Notes: generated from the sequence alone by a model not told the origin. A stretch of 64,000 bases of DNA from an uncultured Eubacteriales bacterium (GCA_905209085.1 CAJLRM010000003.1:310001-374000); one strand, 5' to 3'. Shown: positions 43,423 through 52,226, numbered from the stretch's first letter. Numbers and translations are program-made.

Positions 43423-43923
43423 ATGAAAACAATCGGACAAAATATCGCTGCCTATCGCAAGGAAAAAGGGATTACGCAGGAAACGCTGGCGGAGATCTGT
43501 TCGGTGACGCCGCAGGCGGTGTCCAAATGGGAAAACGATGTTTCCTATCCCGATATAACGCTTTTAAAGCCTCTGTCGCGCGCGTTCGGCGTCAGCGTCG
43601 ACGAACTTCTCGACGACGGCGGCGAGCCTGTCACCCGGCTCGCCAAAGAGCGTCCCGATACGGATAAAATGTTCCTGCGCGTGCGCGTTTTGAGCACGGA
43701 CGGCGACAAAGTAAACGTCAACCTTCCCGTAAAGCTCATCGAGATTCTCGTGGGCAATGAAACGCTGATGAATAAGATCGGCGGAGGCGGGGAGAAGGGC
43801 GCAAAATGGGTGCAGTCCGTCGATTTCAATCAAATTCTTGCCCTTATTTCGCTCGGCGTGACGGGGAAACTCGTGGAAGTGCAAAGCGCCGACGGCGACA
43901 GAGTGGAAGTGTGGGTGGAATGA
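43423..43923 (+). CDS. XRE-family regulator with SHOCT-like/DUF2089-type C-terminus
   Basis: The 166-residue product has a Cro/C1 HTH (residues 5-60; ITQETLAEICSVTPQAVSKWEND) and a C-terminal beta-helix-beta module (about 80-166; FLRVRVLSTDGDKVNVNLPVKL, then VEVQSADGDRVEVWVE). The start is ATG 43423, with AAAAGGAG 10 nt upstream. The stop overlaps the next ATG, so the two are co-translated. Modules of this type occur in Firmicute stress and envelope regulators. Targets unknown. Confidence 0.82.
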   Translation: MKTIGQNIAAYRKEKGITQETLAEICSVTPQAVSKWENDVSYPDITLLKPLSRAFGVSVDELLDDGGEPVTRLAKERPDTDKMFLRVRVLSTDGDKVNVNLPVKLIEILVGNETLMNKIGGGGEKGAKWVQSVDFNQILALISLGVTGKLVEVQSADGDRVEVWVE

Positions 43924-44306
43924 AGATCTGCCTCACGAACGAAGGAAAGACGTACCGCTTCTATCTGCCCCTGTCCGGGCTGCTTCTGAAAGTTGTCTTA
44001 AAGCTTGCCTTGCCTGTCGAAAAAGAAAAAGCGAAGGGGCAGGGCAGCGACGAAGGCGAAAAAACGCATATTGCGCGGAAGGATTCGGAAAACGGCGAAG
44101 AGGGCGTTTCAAAAACGGACGGGGAGGCGCAGGATTCCCGCCGGGAAAAAACGAGAACCCTTTTTACGCGGCGGGAAAAGGCGGAGATTCTTTCCTCCGC
44201 GGAGGAGATGCGGAAAGTATTGAAAGCCTGCCGCCGTCGACTCGGAAAGTTTATTTTGATAGAGGCAAGGGATTCCGACGGGGACGGCATATCCGTTCGG
44301 ATTTGA
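43920..44306 (+). CDS. Companion protein sharing the regulator's C-terminal module
   Basis: The 128-residue product begins MKICLTNEGKTYRFYLPLSGLLLKVVL and ends FILIEARDSDGDGISVRI. These ends mirror the two halves of the upstream regulator's C-terminal module (RVRVLSTDGDKVNVNLPVKL and LVEVQSADGDRVEVWVE). They are separated by a charged linker. There is no HTH. It may form mixed oligomers with the regulator and modulate it; this is inference. Its ATG overlaps the upstream stop (ATGA). Confidence 0.68.
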   Translation: MKICLTNEGKTYRFYLPLSGLLLKVVLKLALPVEKEKAKGQGSDEGEKTHIARKDSENGEEGVSKTDGEAQDSRREKTRTLFTRREKAEILSSAEEMRKVLKACRRRLGKFILIEARDSDGDGISVRI

Positions 44307-44346
44307 TTCCGCCGTTCTGAAAGAATATATATTTAAACGGTAAAAT

Positions 44347-44373
44347 AAAAAGCGCGGCGTCTGCCGCGCTTTT
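44347..44373. terminator. Bidirectional terminator
   Basis: AAAAGCGCGGC / GCCGCGCTTTT, 4-nt loop, between convergent genes. Confidence 0.88.
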
Positions 44374-44374
44374 G

Positions 44375-44692
44375 TTACGATTGTTCGTCCGAGGTTGTCG
44401 GCGGCTCCTGCCTTTCTTCCCGGAGCCGTTTTTGGTCGGTGATGAGTTTGCAGAGTAAAAATACGATCGCGCTCAATACGATCGCAAAAATCCAATACCC
44501 GATAGCGCTTCGGATATCGAATACGTATTTTAAACGTATATAGATGGTGTAAGGAGAGAACGAGGCAGTACACATTTTTTTGTCCGGTCTGAAACTCAGC
44601 AGTATCCCCGCGATTACGCCTAAGACGAAAGAGATTCCCGACGCCGCGACGGGGACTAAGTTTTCTTTGAACCATTCTTTTTTCATGACCAT
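44375..44692 (-). CDS. Small two-helix membrane protein
   Basis: The 105-residue product has two predicted membrane helices (about 11-32 and 65-86), a charged cytoplasmic N-terminus and an acidic/basic C-terminus. GGGAGG lies 8 nt upstream of the first ATG. A TTGACA-17-TATAAT promoter precedes it. No family is recognised. Confidence 0.65.
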   Translation of the reverse strand: MVMKKEWFKENLVPVAASGISFVLGVIAGILLSFRPDKKMCTASFSPYTIYIRLKYVFDIRSAIGYWIFAIVLSAIVFLLCKLITDQKRLREERQEPPTTSDEQS

Positions 44693-44721
44693 TTTATTTT
44701 CCTCCCGATCTGTTTTTAGAC

Positions 44722-44750
44722 ATTATACGACAACTTTTAAATTTTGTCAA
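44722..44750 (-). promoter_or_regulatory. Promoter of the small membrane protein
   Basis: On the minus strand TTGACA (44750-44745), 17 nt, TATAAT (44727-44722). Confidence 0.85.
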
Positions 44751-44771
44751 GGGGAAACGTTGATTCGACTA

Positions 44772-44800
44772 TTGACGAAATGGGGGAGGTATGATATAAT
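44772..44800 (+). promoter_or_regulatory. Promoter of the M48 protease gene
   Basis: TTGACG (44772-44777), 17 nt, TATAAT (44795-44800). Confidence 0.82.
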
Positions 44801-44847
44801 AGACCAAAAAGCCGGATTCATGCGGCTTGGATTGGGGATGAGAGAAT

Positions 44848-46947
44848 ATGAATCAAATTCAAAAAGAGAATGCCCGCCTTTCCTATGCGACGTTAATTTC
44901 GATGTTTTTAATTCTCGGCGGCTGGATGTGCGGCTTCATTCTTTCGGACGGAAAGGCGATATGGCGGGTCGTGTGCGGCGGGTCGGTAGGATTGCTGGCT
45001 CTCGCGGCGGCGATAAATATCGTGCGCACTCTCCGCTTTAAAAAATCGTTTAAAAACATGACCGCTCAGCAGTTCATAGAGATGGGTCTGGAACATAAAA
45101 AGAGAGTGGAAGAGGATTACGAAAAAGCGGAAAAACGATTGAAGAGCAAGATTTTCCGCAGTTATTGCTGGCTGGCTAGCGTAACGCTTCTCTTCTTTCT
45201 CATGAGTTTTTCTTTGGGAATGACGGGATTCGGAAGGGAGAAGCCCGTTAAATTGCTGATCCTTTTTTTGCCGGCAATCTTGGTGCCGCTCTCCTATATA
45301 GGAGTGCTCGCCGTCTTTTTTCCTCCCTATGAAAACGACTTGCAGAACGAAAAAAATCTGTTGTTTAGCCTTGACTACCCTCGTTTATACGCGCTCGTTT
45401 CCCGTGCCGCGAAAGCGGCGGGGTGCAGGCGTCATATCCAGCTGCTATTAACCGCCGACGGCTTTTTCGTCGCGGAAAGGGATAAAATGGCGTTGGTATA
45501 TATCGACGGGGAAGAAATTTTGCTGTTGACGGAAGAGGAACTTTTCAGCGTGATGCTTCACGAATTTGCCCACGTGAAAAATTCGGATACGGTGAAGCTC
45601 CGCCGTTACGGGGGGACTGTGGAAAAATGGCTGCGGGAAGTGGAATGGAGCCGTCTTTTATCCCTGTGCTGTAAAGCTGCCCGTTTCTTGTTTCTCGATT
45701 ACTACATCCATACGCTTCCTTTCGAAAACGATCTATATAGGGAACTTTCTTCCCGCAGGCGGGAAATACGCGCCGACGAGCTGGTGAAGGAAAAAGGGTA
45801 CGGTCAGATCTATATAAACGCCACCGCCAAAGCGACGCTTCTCTCTTTATATCGGCAATCCGAAATACCCGAACTGGCGTTCGACTTTTACCAATCGGAA
45901 GAGCCTTCCGCCGACTATTTTACCCGTTCGCTTTCCAATTTCCGAAAATATCTCGCAAAGAACGAAGAACTTTGGAATTACGTGCTGCGCCATGAAATTC
46001 CCGCCCGCATCGACAGTCATCCCACCTTCCGTATGCGCATGGAGCATATGGGCGTCGCGGAGTACGATTATACGACGGAGGAAACGGACGAGGACTATTT
46101 GAGGGAATGTAAAAAGGCAATCGCCGCGCAGGACGAACTCGCTTTGCAGGGCGTTAAGCCCGATTATAAACAAAAGCGTGTTGTCTACCTTAGAATCCGG
46201 GAAAAGATGGAGGAATACGAAAAAGCCGTCGCGGAAGGCCGCCCGCTTACCGCCTCAAAACTCGTCGGATACGCGGATGCGTTTTTGGGAATCTGCGACG
46301 ATAAGGTGCTGGAAATTTCGGATAAGATTCTGGAAATGGATCCCGATTCGGATTTTGCCGCTTATTATAAAGGAAAGATCCTGGCGGAGCGGGGACAGGA
46401 GGAAGGAATCCCGCTTTTGTATAAAGCGGCGAAACACAATTTTGACATTTCGGAAAAAGCAATGTGCGAAATCGGCACGTTTGCCCTCAAAATGGGCAGA
46501 CAGGACGTATTGGACGAATACCGCGCCTCCGTCGCAGGCATCATGCAGAGGGCGATGGATCGGGAACGGAATATCGGCGTTCGTCGTACGGATAAATTTT
46601 TCCCTAACGATATGCCTCCCGAACTTCTTTCGGAAATCCTCCGCGGGATTCTCGGGGAAGGGGAAGGAAAAATCCGCCGCGTGTACAGCGTCAGAAAAAC
46701 GGGACGGGACGGAAAGCCGGTTTTCCTGTACGCCGTCGATTTCGGAGTCGTTTCCTCTTGGGAGGAAAAAGGCGCGCTCGGAGATTCCGTTTTTCTCTAT
46801 CTCAGCAACAGCGGTCTGCCCGAACCGTTCAGCCGTTTCAAGTTGTACGAGGCGACGTACTCGGCGGATATCGTCAAAAAGATGCGCAGGGAAGTAAAGA
46901 ACTGCGCGATCTATGACGCCGAGCGGGATTCGGGACAAAAACAATAA
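44848..46947 (+). CDS. Membrane M48-type metalloprotease with TPR-like C-terminus
   Basis: The 699-residue product has four predicted membrane helices in its N-terminal half. The zinc motif is HEFAH (about residues 237-241), with a third ligand in RADE (about residue 308). The C-terminal 250 residues (KILEMDPDSDFAAYYKGKILAERG, then a second similar unit) look like TPR/helical repeats. It is related to HtpX/Ste24-type proteases, but the long helical tail is not part of the core family. A role in membrane-protein quality control is inferred. AT least one strong promoter precedes it. Confidence 0.82.
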   Translation: MNQIQKENARLSYATLISMFLILGGWMCGFILSDGKAIWRVVCGGSVGLLALAAAINIVRTLRFKKSFKNMTAQQFIEMGLEHKKRVEEDYEKAEKRLKSKIFRSYCWLASVTLLFFLMSFSLGMTGFGREKPVKLLILFLPAILVPLSYIGVLAVFFPPYENDLQNEKNLLFSLDYPRLYALVSRAAKAAGCRRHIQLLLTADGFFVAERDKMALVYIDGEEILLLTEEELFSVMLHEFAHVKNSDTVKLRRYGGTVEKWLREVEWSRLLSLCCKAARFLFLDYYIHTLPFENDLYRELSSRRREIRADELVKEKGYGQIYINATAKATLLSLYRQSEIPELAFDFYQSEEPSADYFTRSLSNFRKYLAKNEELWNYVLRHEIPARIDSHPTFRMRMEHMGVAEYDYTTEETDEDYLRECKKAIAAQDELALQGVKPDYKQKRVVYLRIREKMEEYEKAVAEGRPLTASKLVGYADAFLGICDDKVLEISDKILEMDPDSDFAAYYKGKILAERGQEEGIPLLYKAAKHNFDISEKAMCEIGTFALKMGRQDVLDEYRASVAGIMQRAMDRERNIGVRRTDKFFPNDMPPELLSEILRGILGEGEGKIRRVYSVRKTGRDGKPVFLYAVDFGVVSSWEEKGALGDSVFLYLSNSGLPEPFSRFKLYEATYSADIVKKMRREVKNCAIYDAERDSGQKQ

Positions 46948-47320
46948 AAGGGAAAGGAGAGAAAATTTCAGAAAAAAGGGAAATTAGCCCTGTGCGGGGC
47001 GGGACGCCGTCGCTTCGTAGCGCCGAGTTTCTTTTTAGGAGCATGGGAAGGCGCGAAACCGATATAAAAATTTTTCGAGGAGCTTTTTGAATGCCGTTTT
47101 TAGGCGGGGAAAGCGGGAAAAAATATTTTTGTCCGCAAGAGAGAAAGAAGACCCTTGCGGATAGCCGCGAAAAGGGGAAAGGAAAGTACGGCGCGGTATA
47201 TTTCCGCCAAAATCGGGCAATAACCATAAGGAATGACCCCGTTTCTATGCTCCGCACGAAAAAAATATGCCGTTTTTTTCGAAAAAACCGAAAAAAACTC
47301 AAAAAAGCGTGTTCAAACGC
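46948..47320. other. Spacer, no recognisable gene
   Basis: Purine-rich on +; a long open frame on the minus strand (46874-47542) is a codon-bias shadow without a ribosome-binding site. I find no RNA gene. Confidence 0.6.
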
Positions 47321-47350
47321 TTGACTTTGTCCGAGTCGATTTGGTATTAT
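47321..47350 (+). promoter_or_regulatory. Promoter of the ribosomal-protein superoperon
   Basis: TTGACT (47321-47326), 18-nt spacer, TATTAT (47345-47350; an overlapping TATAAT lies at 47348-47353). Confidence 0.7.
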
Positions 47351-47359
47351 AATTAGGCT

Positions 47360-47602
47360 GTGTAAATATGTGTTGTATGGGTTGAGACGGGAAGTTACTG
47401 AAAATCCGGGGCAAAAGCCGCCCTGGCAGATAATTTCCGTTGACAAAAGTGGGAACCCGATTCCTGCGACTAACCGAGGCTTTGCGTAAAAACGCTCAGC
47501 GGTTAAAGAGTGTTTTTTATTTTGCTTAAAACCTCGATACACACGGATATGTTGATACAGCGAAATAAAATGTTAGTATAAACGGTAAAAGGAGAAACCA
47601 AA
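47360..47602 (+). promoter_or_regulatory. Structured rpsJ leader with attenuator-like hairpin
   Basis: About 240 nt of leader without an ORF. It contains a GC-rich hairpin (CCGGGGC-AAAA-GCCGCCCTGG near 47405) and then, at 47471-47518, TAACCG/CGGTTA with an inner GCGT-AAAA-ACGC and a run of T. This last element resembles a terminator placed between promoter and rpsJ. A ribosomal-protein-binding or other ligand-controlled attenuator is plausible. The region superficially resembles a cobalamin element (GGGAA, GAAAATCC), but key parts do not match, so I do not call a riboswitch. Confidence 0.5.
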
Positions 47603-47902
47603 ATGGCAGTTCAGAAAATCAGAATCAAGTTGGCGGCGTACGATCACGAACTCGTAGACGAAGCGGCGATGCGCATCGTGGAAACGATGAAAAAGAGCGG
47701 GGCGAAAATTTCCGGCCCCATTCCTCTTCCCACCGAAAGGGAAATCGTCACGATCCTTCGTTCCCCCCATAAGTACAAGGATTCCCGCGAACAGTTCGAG
47801 ATGAGGACGTATAAGAGAATCATCGACATCTACTCCCCTAACGCGAAGCTTCTCGATTCCATACACCTCCCCGCAGGCGTGGACATCAAGATCAAGCTCT
47901 GA
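47603..47902 (+). CDS. rpsJ: 30S ribosomal protein S10
   Basis: The 99-residue S10/NusE protein of the 30S head. IRIKLAAYDHELVDEAA and the ISGPIPLPTEREI and RSPHKYKDSREQFEMR stretches are conserved. First gene of the superoperon; AAAAGGAG precedes it. Confidence 0.98.
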   Translation: MAVQKIRIKLAAYDHELVDEAAMRIVETMKKSGAKISGPIPLPTEREIVTILRSPHKYKDSREQFEMRTYKRIIDIYSPNAKLLDSIHLPAGVDIKIKL

Positions 47903-47982
47903 TTGGAAACATATTTCGCCGAGAAATACTTTTCAATAAGGTATTCGAGAATAAATAAATTTTTAAGGAGTGAACTTTATCA

Positions 47983-48618
47983 ATGAATAAAGCAATCATC
48001 GGACGCAAAGTCGGCATGACCCAGATTTTTGCGGCGGACGGGACCATGATCCCCGTCACGGTAGTAGAAGCGGGTCCCTGCCCCGTGGTGCAGGTAAAGA
48101 CGGTGGAGAACGACGGTTACGCGGCGCTCAAACTCGGCTTTATCGAAACGAGCGAGAAAGCGCTCACGAAGCCCGAACTCGGTCAGTTTAAGAAAGCGGG
48201 CGTAAAACCTCACAAGGTCCTGAAAGAAATCCGCGTGGCGGGCGCCGAAACTTTCTCGGTGGGGGACGAGCTGAAAGCCGACGTGTTCGCCGCGGGCGAC
48301 AAGGTGGACGTTTCGGGCGTATCCAAAGGCCACGGCTTCACGGGCGTCATCAAGAGATGGAATCAGCATCGGCTCAAAGAAACCCACGGCGTAGGCCCTG
48401 TGCACAGAGAACCCGGTTCCATGGGCTCCATCAGCGATCCTTCGAGGGTATTCAAGCATAAGCACCTCGCCGGACAGTACGGCGTAGAGAACGTGACGGT
48501 GCAGAATCTCGAAGTAGTGAAAGTGGATTTAAACAGAAACGTGCTTCTCATCAAAGGCGCCGTTCCCGGACCCAAGGGCAGCATCGTCACCGTTGCGGAC
48601 AGCGTTAAGAGCAAATAA
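47983..48618 (+). CDS. rplC: 50S ribosomal protein L3
   Basis: The 211-residue L3; the loop near THGVGPVHREPGSMG reaches towards the peptidyl-transferase centre. MNKAIIGRKVGMTQIF is the family start. Follows rpsJ by 80 nt with AAGGAG. Confidence 0.98.
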   Translation: MNKAIIGRKVGMTQIFAADGTMIPVTVVEAGPCPVVQVKTVENDGYAALKLGFIETSEKALTKPELGQFKKAGVKPHKVLKEIRVAGAETFSVGDELKADVFAAGDKVDVSGVSKGHGFTGVIKRWNQHRLKETHGVGPVHREPGSMGSISDPSRVFKHKHLAGQYGVENVTVQNLEVVKVDLNRNVLLIKGAVPGPKGSIVTVADSVKSK

Positions 48619-48632
48619 GGAGAATGAAGGAC

Positions 48633-49256
48633 ATGACCGGTATTAAAGTATACAATATGAACGGCTCCGAAGTCGGCACGATGGAACTTAACGACAACGT
48701 GTTCGGCGTCGAATATAAAGAGTCTTTGATTCATCAGGCAGTCGTGACCCGTCTTGCAAACGAAAGACAGGGCACCAAGTCCACCCTCACGAGAACGGAA
48801 GTGAGGGGCGGCGGCATCAAGCCCTGGCGCCAAAAGGGTACGGGCCGTGCGCGTCAGGGATCTATCCGCGCTCCGCAGTGGATCAAGGGCGGCGTGGTGT
48901 TCGCTCCCAAGTCCCGCGATTTCTCCAAGAAGATGAACGTGACGGCGAAGAGAACGGCGCTCCTCTCCGCGCTTTCCAAGAAAGTGGCGGACGGCGAGTT
49001 CATCGTTTTGGACGAGCTGAAAGTTTCCGCGCCCAAGACGAAGGAAATGGCGGCGTTCAAGAAAGCTTTGAAATTGGATAAAACCGCGCTTGTCGTCATG
49101 GATAACGACGACGTCAACGTGATTCGCGCGGCGGCAAACCTTCCCGGTTTGGAAACCCTGCCGCTGGCACAGCTCAGCACGTACGAGGTCGTCGCGAACA
49201 ATAAGATCGTCATGACCAAGGCTGCTGTCGAGAAATTCCAGGAGGTTTACGCATAA
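48633..49256 (+). CDS. rplD: 50S ribosomal protein L4
   Basis: The 207-residue L4; its extended loop KGTGRARQGS lines the exit tunnel. I place the start at ATG 48633 (MTGIKVYN), 10 nt after AAGGAG; the ATG at 48624 is only 1 nt from that site. The stop shares a base with the rplW ATG. Confidence 0.97.
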   Translation: MTGIKVYNMNGSEVGTMELNDNVFGVEYKESLIHQAVVTRLANERQGTKSTLTRTEVRGGGIKPWRQKGTGRARQGSIRAPQWIKGGVVFAPKSRDFSKKMNVTAKRTALLSALSKKVADGEFIVLDELKVSAPKTKEMAAFKKALKLDKTALVVMDNDDVNVIRAAANLPGLETLPLAQLSTYEVVANNKIVMTKAAVEKFQEVYA

Positions 49257-49546
49257 TGTTTGCCGAAGACATCATTTTACAGCCCGTCCTCACCGAGAAG
49301 GGATACGACGGGATCGCGTCCAAGAAATACACGTTCATCGTGAAAAGGGACGCCAATAAGACCCAGATCAAAGCGGCGGTCGAAAAGCTGTTCGGCGTCA
49401 AGGTCGCAAGCGTGAACACCCTGAAAAGCAAGGGCAAACTCAAAAGAATGGGCAGAAACGAAGGCTACACCCCCGACCGCAAGAAAGCGGTGGTCACCTT
49501 GAAAGAGGACAGCAAGCCCATCGAATTCTTCGACTCGTTGGCTTAA
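49256..49546 (+). CDS. rplW: 50S ribosomal protein L23
   Basis: The 96-residue L23 at the tunnel exit, docking site of trigger factor and SRP. ILQPVLTEKGYDGIASKKYTF is conserved. Its A overlaps the rplD stop (TAATG). Confidence 0.97.
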   Translation: MFAEDIILQPVLTEKGYDGIASKKYTFIVKRDANKTQIKAAVEKLFGVKVASVNTLKSKGKLKRMGRNEGYTPDRKKAVVTLKEDSKPIEFFDSLA

Positions 49547-49563
49547 AGAGGAGGAACCGAAAA

Positions 49564-50391
49564 ATGGCAATCAAGAAATATAAACCGACTTCCGCCGGCC
49601 ACCGTTTCGCGACGGTATCGGCGTATGAGGAGCTGACGGGCGACAAGCCCGAGAAGTCCCTGCTGCACGACCAGCGCCATTCGGGCGGCCGCAACAATCA
49701 GGGCAAGATCACGACGAGGCACATCGGCGGCGGCAACCGCACCAAATATCGCATCATCGACTTCAAGAGGACGAAAGACGGAATTCCCGCCACGGTCAAG
49801 AGCATTCAGTACGATCCGAACAGGAGCGCGCACATCGCCCTTCTCGTGTATGCGGACGGCGTCAAGACGTATATTCTCGCGCCCGTAGGGCTTGCGGTCG
49901 GCGATAAGCTGATGAACGGCCCCGCGGCGGACATCAAAGCGGGCAACACGCTTCCCCTTGAAAACATCCCCGTAGGTACGATGGTGCACAACATCGAAAT
50001 GACGCCGGGCAAGGGCGGCCAGATCGCAAGGAGCGCGGGTATGTCCGCGCAGATCATGGCGGCGGAAGGCAAGTACGTGACGATCAGAATGCCCAGCGGC
50101 GAAATGCGGCTCATCCTTGCGAAATGCCGCGCGACGATCGGACAGGTCGGCAACGTCGATCACGAGATCGTTTCCCTCGGCAAGGCCGGCAAGGCGAGAT
50201 ATCTCGGACAAAGGCCGGAAGTCAGAGGCGCCGTCATGAACCCTGTGGATCACCCTCACGGCGGCGGCGAAGGCAAGGCTCCCGTAGGTCACGCAGGTCC
50301 CGAAACTCCTTGGGGCAAGCCCGCACTCGGCTATAAGACGAGAAAGAAGAAGAATGTAACAAACAAGTTCATTCTCAAGAGAATTAACTAA
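49564..50391 (+). CDS. rplB: 50S ribosomal protein L2
   Basis: The 275-residue L2; rRNA-binding RHSGGRNNQGKITTRHIGGG and the C-terminal PHGGGEGKAP, with the conserved His near the peptidyl-transferase centre. Confidence 0.98.
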   Translation: MAIKKYKPTSAGHRFATVSAYEELTGDKPEKSLLHDQRHSGGRNNQGKITTRHIGGGNRTKYRIIDFKRTKDGIPATVKSIQYDPNRSAHIALLVYADGVKTYILAPVGLAVGDKLMNGPAADIKAGNTLPLENIPVGTMVHNIEMTPGKGGQIARSAGMSAQIMAAEGKYVTIRMPSGEMRLILAKCRATIGQVGNVDHEIVSLGKAGKARYLGQRPEVRGAVMNPVDHPHGGGEGKAPVGHAGPETPWGKPALGYKTRKKKNVTNKFILKRIN

Positions 50392-50407
50392 TCGGAGGGA
50401 ATAAAAA

Positions 50408-50686
50408 ATGTCAAGAAGCGTTAAGAAAGGGCCTTATGTCGAAGCCAAGCTTTTGAGCAGAATTCAGGCAATGAACGCCGCTAGCGAGAAAAAGGTCATC
50501 AAGACCTGGTCGAGAGCGTCTACAATATTCCCCGATATGGTCGGTCACACGATCGCCGTATACGACGGCCGCAAGCACGTACCCGTATATATTACGGAGG
50601 ACATGATCGGCTGCAAGCTCGGCGAGTTTGCGCCCACGAGGACCTTCCACGGCCATGCCGCAAAGACGACCCAGCCCGGTAAATAA
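50408..50686 (+). CDS. rpsS: 30S ribosomal protein S19
   Basis: The 92-residue S19 of the 30S head; MSRSVKKGPYV and DMIGCKLGEFAPTRTFHGH are conserved. Confidence 0.98.
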   Translation: MSRSVKKGPYVEAKLLSRIQAMNAASEKKVIKTWSRASTIFPDMVGHTIAVYDGRKHVPVYITEDMIGCKLGEFAPTRTFHGHAAKTTQPGK

Positions 50687-50700
50687 GGAGACGAGAAAAA

Positions 50701-51102
50701 ATGGCAACGAACATGAATAAAAAGACGCAGAGGGTGGAGGAAAACAGAGAAAAACGCCCTTATGCGGTCGCTAAATACGTCAGAGTTTCCCCTTACAAGG
50801 TAAGAGCGGTTCTTGCCTTGATTCGCGGGAAGAGCTATCAGGAAGCGAAAGCGATTTTGGAAAGCATCACGAACGGAAGCGCGCTTGCGATAAAGAAAGT
50901 TCTCATGTCGGCCGCCGCGAATGCGGAGCACAATATGGGCATGGACAAAAACGATCTCGTCGTCGCGGAATGCTTTGCGGACGGCGGGCAGATGCTCAAA
51001 AGAATGCAGCCCGTTTCCAAGGGCAGAGGCCATGCGATTTTGAAGAGAACGAGCCATATCACGGTGATTCTGGATGTTAAGAAATTGGAAGGAGAATTAT
51101 AA
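50701..51102 (+). CDS. rplV: 50S ribosomal protein L22
   Basis: The 133-residue L22 with a Lys/Glu-rich extension of about 20 residues before the core (AVAKYVRVSPYKVR). The tunnel loop precedes RGHAILKRTSHITV. The stop overlaps rpsC by one base. Confidence 0.97.
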   Translation: MATNMNKKTQRVEENREKRPYAVAKYVRVSPYKVRAVLALIRGKSYQEAKAILESITNGSALAIKKVLMSAAANAEHNMGMDKNDLVVAECFADGGQMLKRMQPVSKGRGHAILKRTSHITVILDVKKLEGEL

Positions 51103-51776
51103 TGGGACAGAAAGTGAATCCTCACGGTTTGAGAGTAGGAGTTATTAACGGTTGGAACACGCAGTGGTACGCCGATAAAAAAGAGTTCTCCAAATATCTG
51201 AAAGAAGATAACATGATCCGTACCTTCCTCAAAAAGAAATACTATGCGGCGGCGATCAGCAAGATCCTCATCGAGAGGGCCGCGTCGAGAATCGTCGTCA
51301 CCATTTATACCGCTCGTCCCGGCGTCATCATCGGCAAGGCGGGCAGCGAAGTGGAAACGATCAAAAAGGATCTCGCACGGCTCACGAACGGCAAGTCGAT
51401 CAGCATCAATATCACGGAAGTGAGAAAGCCGGACTGCGACGCGCAGCTCGTCGCGGAGAGCGTTGCCGCGCAGCTGGAAAAGCGTATGTCTTTCCGCCGC
51501 TGCATGAAGCAGGCGATCGGCCGCAGTATGCGCGCGGGCGTCAAGGGCATCAAGATGATGGTCAGCGGGCGTCTTGACGGCGCGGAAATCGCCAGATGCG
51601 AGCAGTATCACGAAGGGTCTATTCCTCTTCAAACGCTCCGCGCGGATATCGATTACGGATTTGCGGAAGCGCACACCACGTTCGGTATGATCGGCGTCAA
51701 GTGCTGGATCTACAAGGGCGAGGTGCTTAAAAGCGCTGCGAAGAAGCCTGCCCAGGCAGAAGGAGGAGAGCAGTAA
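51102..51776 (+). CDS. rpsC: 30S ribosomal protein S3
   Basis: The 224-residue S3 with a KH domain (GVIIGKAGSEVETI). It ends in QAEGGEQ, encoded by bases that also form the rplP ribosome-binding site. Confidence 0.97.
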   Translation: MGQKVNPHGLRVGVINGWNTQWYADKKEFSKYLKEDNMIRTFLKKKYYAAAISKILIERAASRIVVTIYTARPGVIIGKAGSEVETIKKDLARLTNGKSISINITEVRKPDCDAQLVAESVAAQLEKRMSFRRCMKQAIGRSMRAGVKGIKMMVSGRLDGAEIARCEQYHEGSIPLQTLRADIDYGFAEAHTTFGMIGVKCWIYKGEVLKSAAKKPAQAEGGEQ

Positions 51777-52226
51777 ATGTTAATTCCCAAGAGAGTGAAA
51801 AGAAGAAAGCAGCACAAGGGAAGAATGACCGGTGCCGCTCATAAAGGAAACACCGTTGCCTACGGCGAATACGGCCTGGTAGCGGAAGAATGCGGCTGGA
51901 TCAAATCCAATCAGATCGAAGCCGCCCGTATCGCCATGACGAGATTCATCAAGCGCGGCGGTAAGGTATGGATCGATATTTTCCCTCATAAGCCCATCAC
52001 GAAGCATCCCGCGGAAGCCCGTATGGGTTCGGGCAAAGGCAACGTGGAATATTGGGTCGCGGTGGTGAAGCCCGGCAGAGTGATGTTCGAGATGGCGGGC
52101 GTATCCGAAGCGGACGCGAGGGAGGCAATGAGGCTTGCGGGCAATAAGCTTCCCGTCAAGTGCAAGTTTGTCAAGAAAGAGGCTGCCCCCGCCGTGGCGG
52201 AGCAGGCTGAAGGCGGTGAACAATAA
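51777..52226 (+). CDS. rplP: 50S ribosomal protein L16
   Basis: The 149-residue L16; RMGSGKGNVEYWVAVVKPG is conserved. Starts immediately after the rpsC stop. It also ends QAEGGEQ, overlapping the rpmC ribosome-binding site. Confidence 0.97.
   Translation: MLIPKRVKRRKQHKGRMTGAAHKGNTVAYGEYGLVAEECGWIKSNQIEAARIAMTRFIKRGGKVWIDIFPHKPITKHPAEARMGSGKGNVEYWVAVVKPGRVMFEMAGVSEADAREAMRLAGNKLPVKCKFVKKEAAPAVAEQAEGGEQ

Noticed and set aside
47385..47480. Cobalamin riboswitch before rpsJ
   Set aside because: Only GGGAA and GAAAATCC resemble the element; the B12 box is not found and the context is unusual.
46874..47542. 222-codon open frame on the minus strand
   Set aside because: Runs across the superoperon promoter and leader; no start signal or domain.
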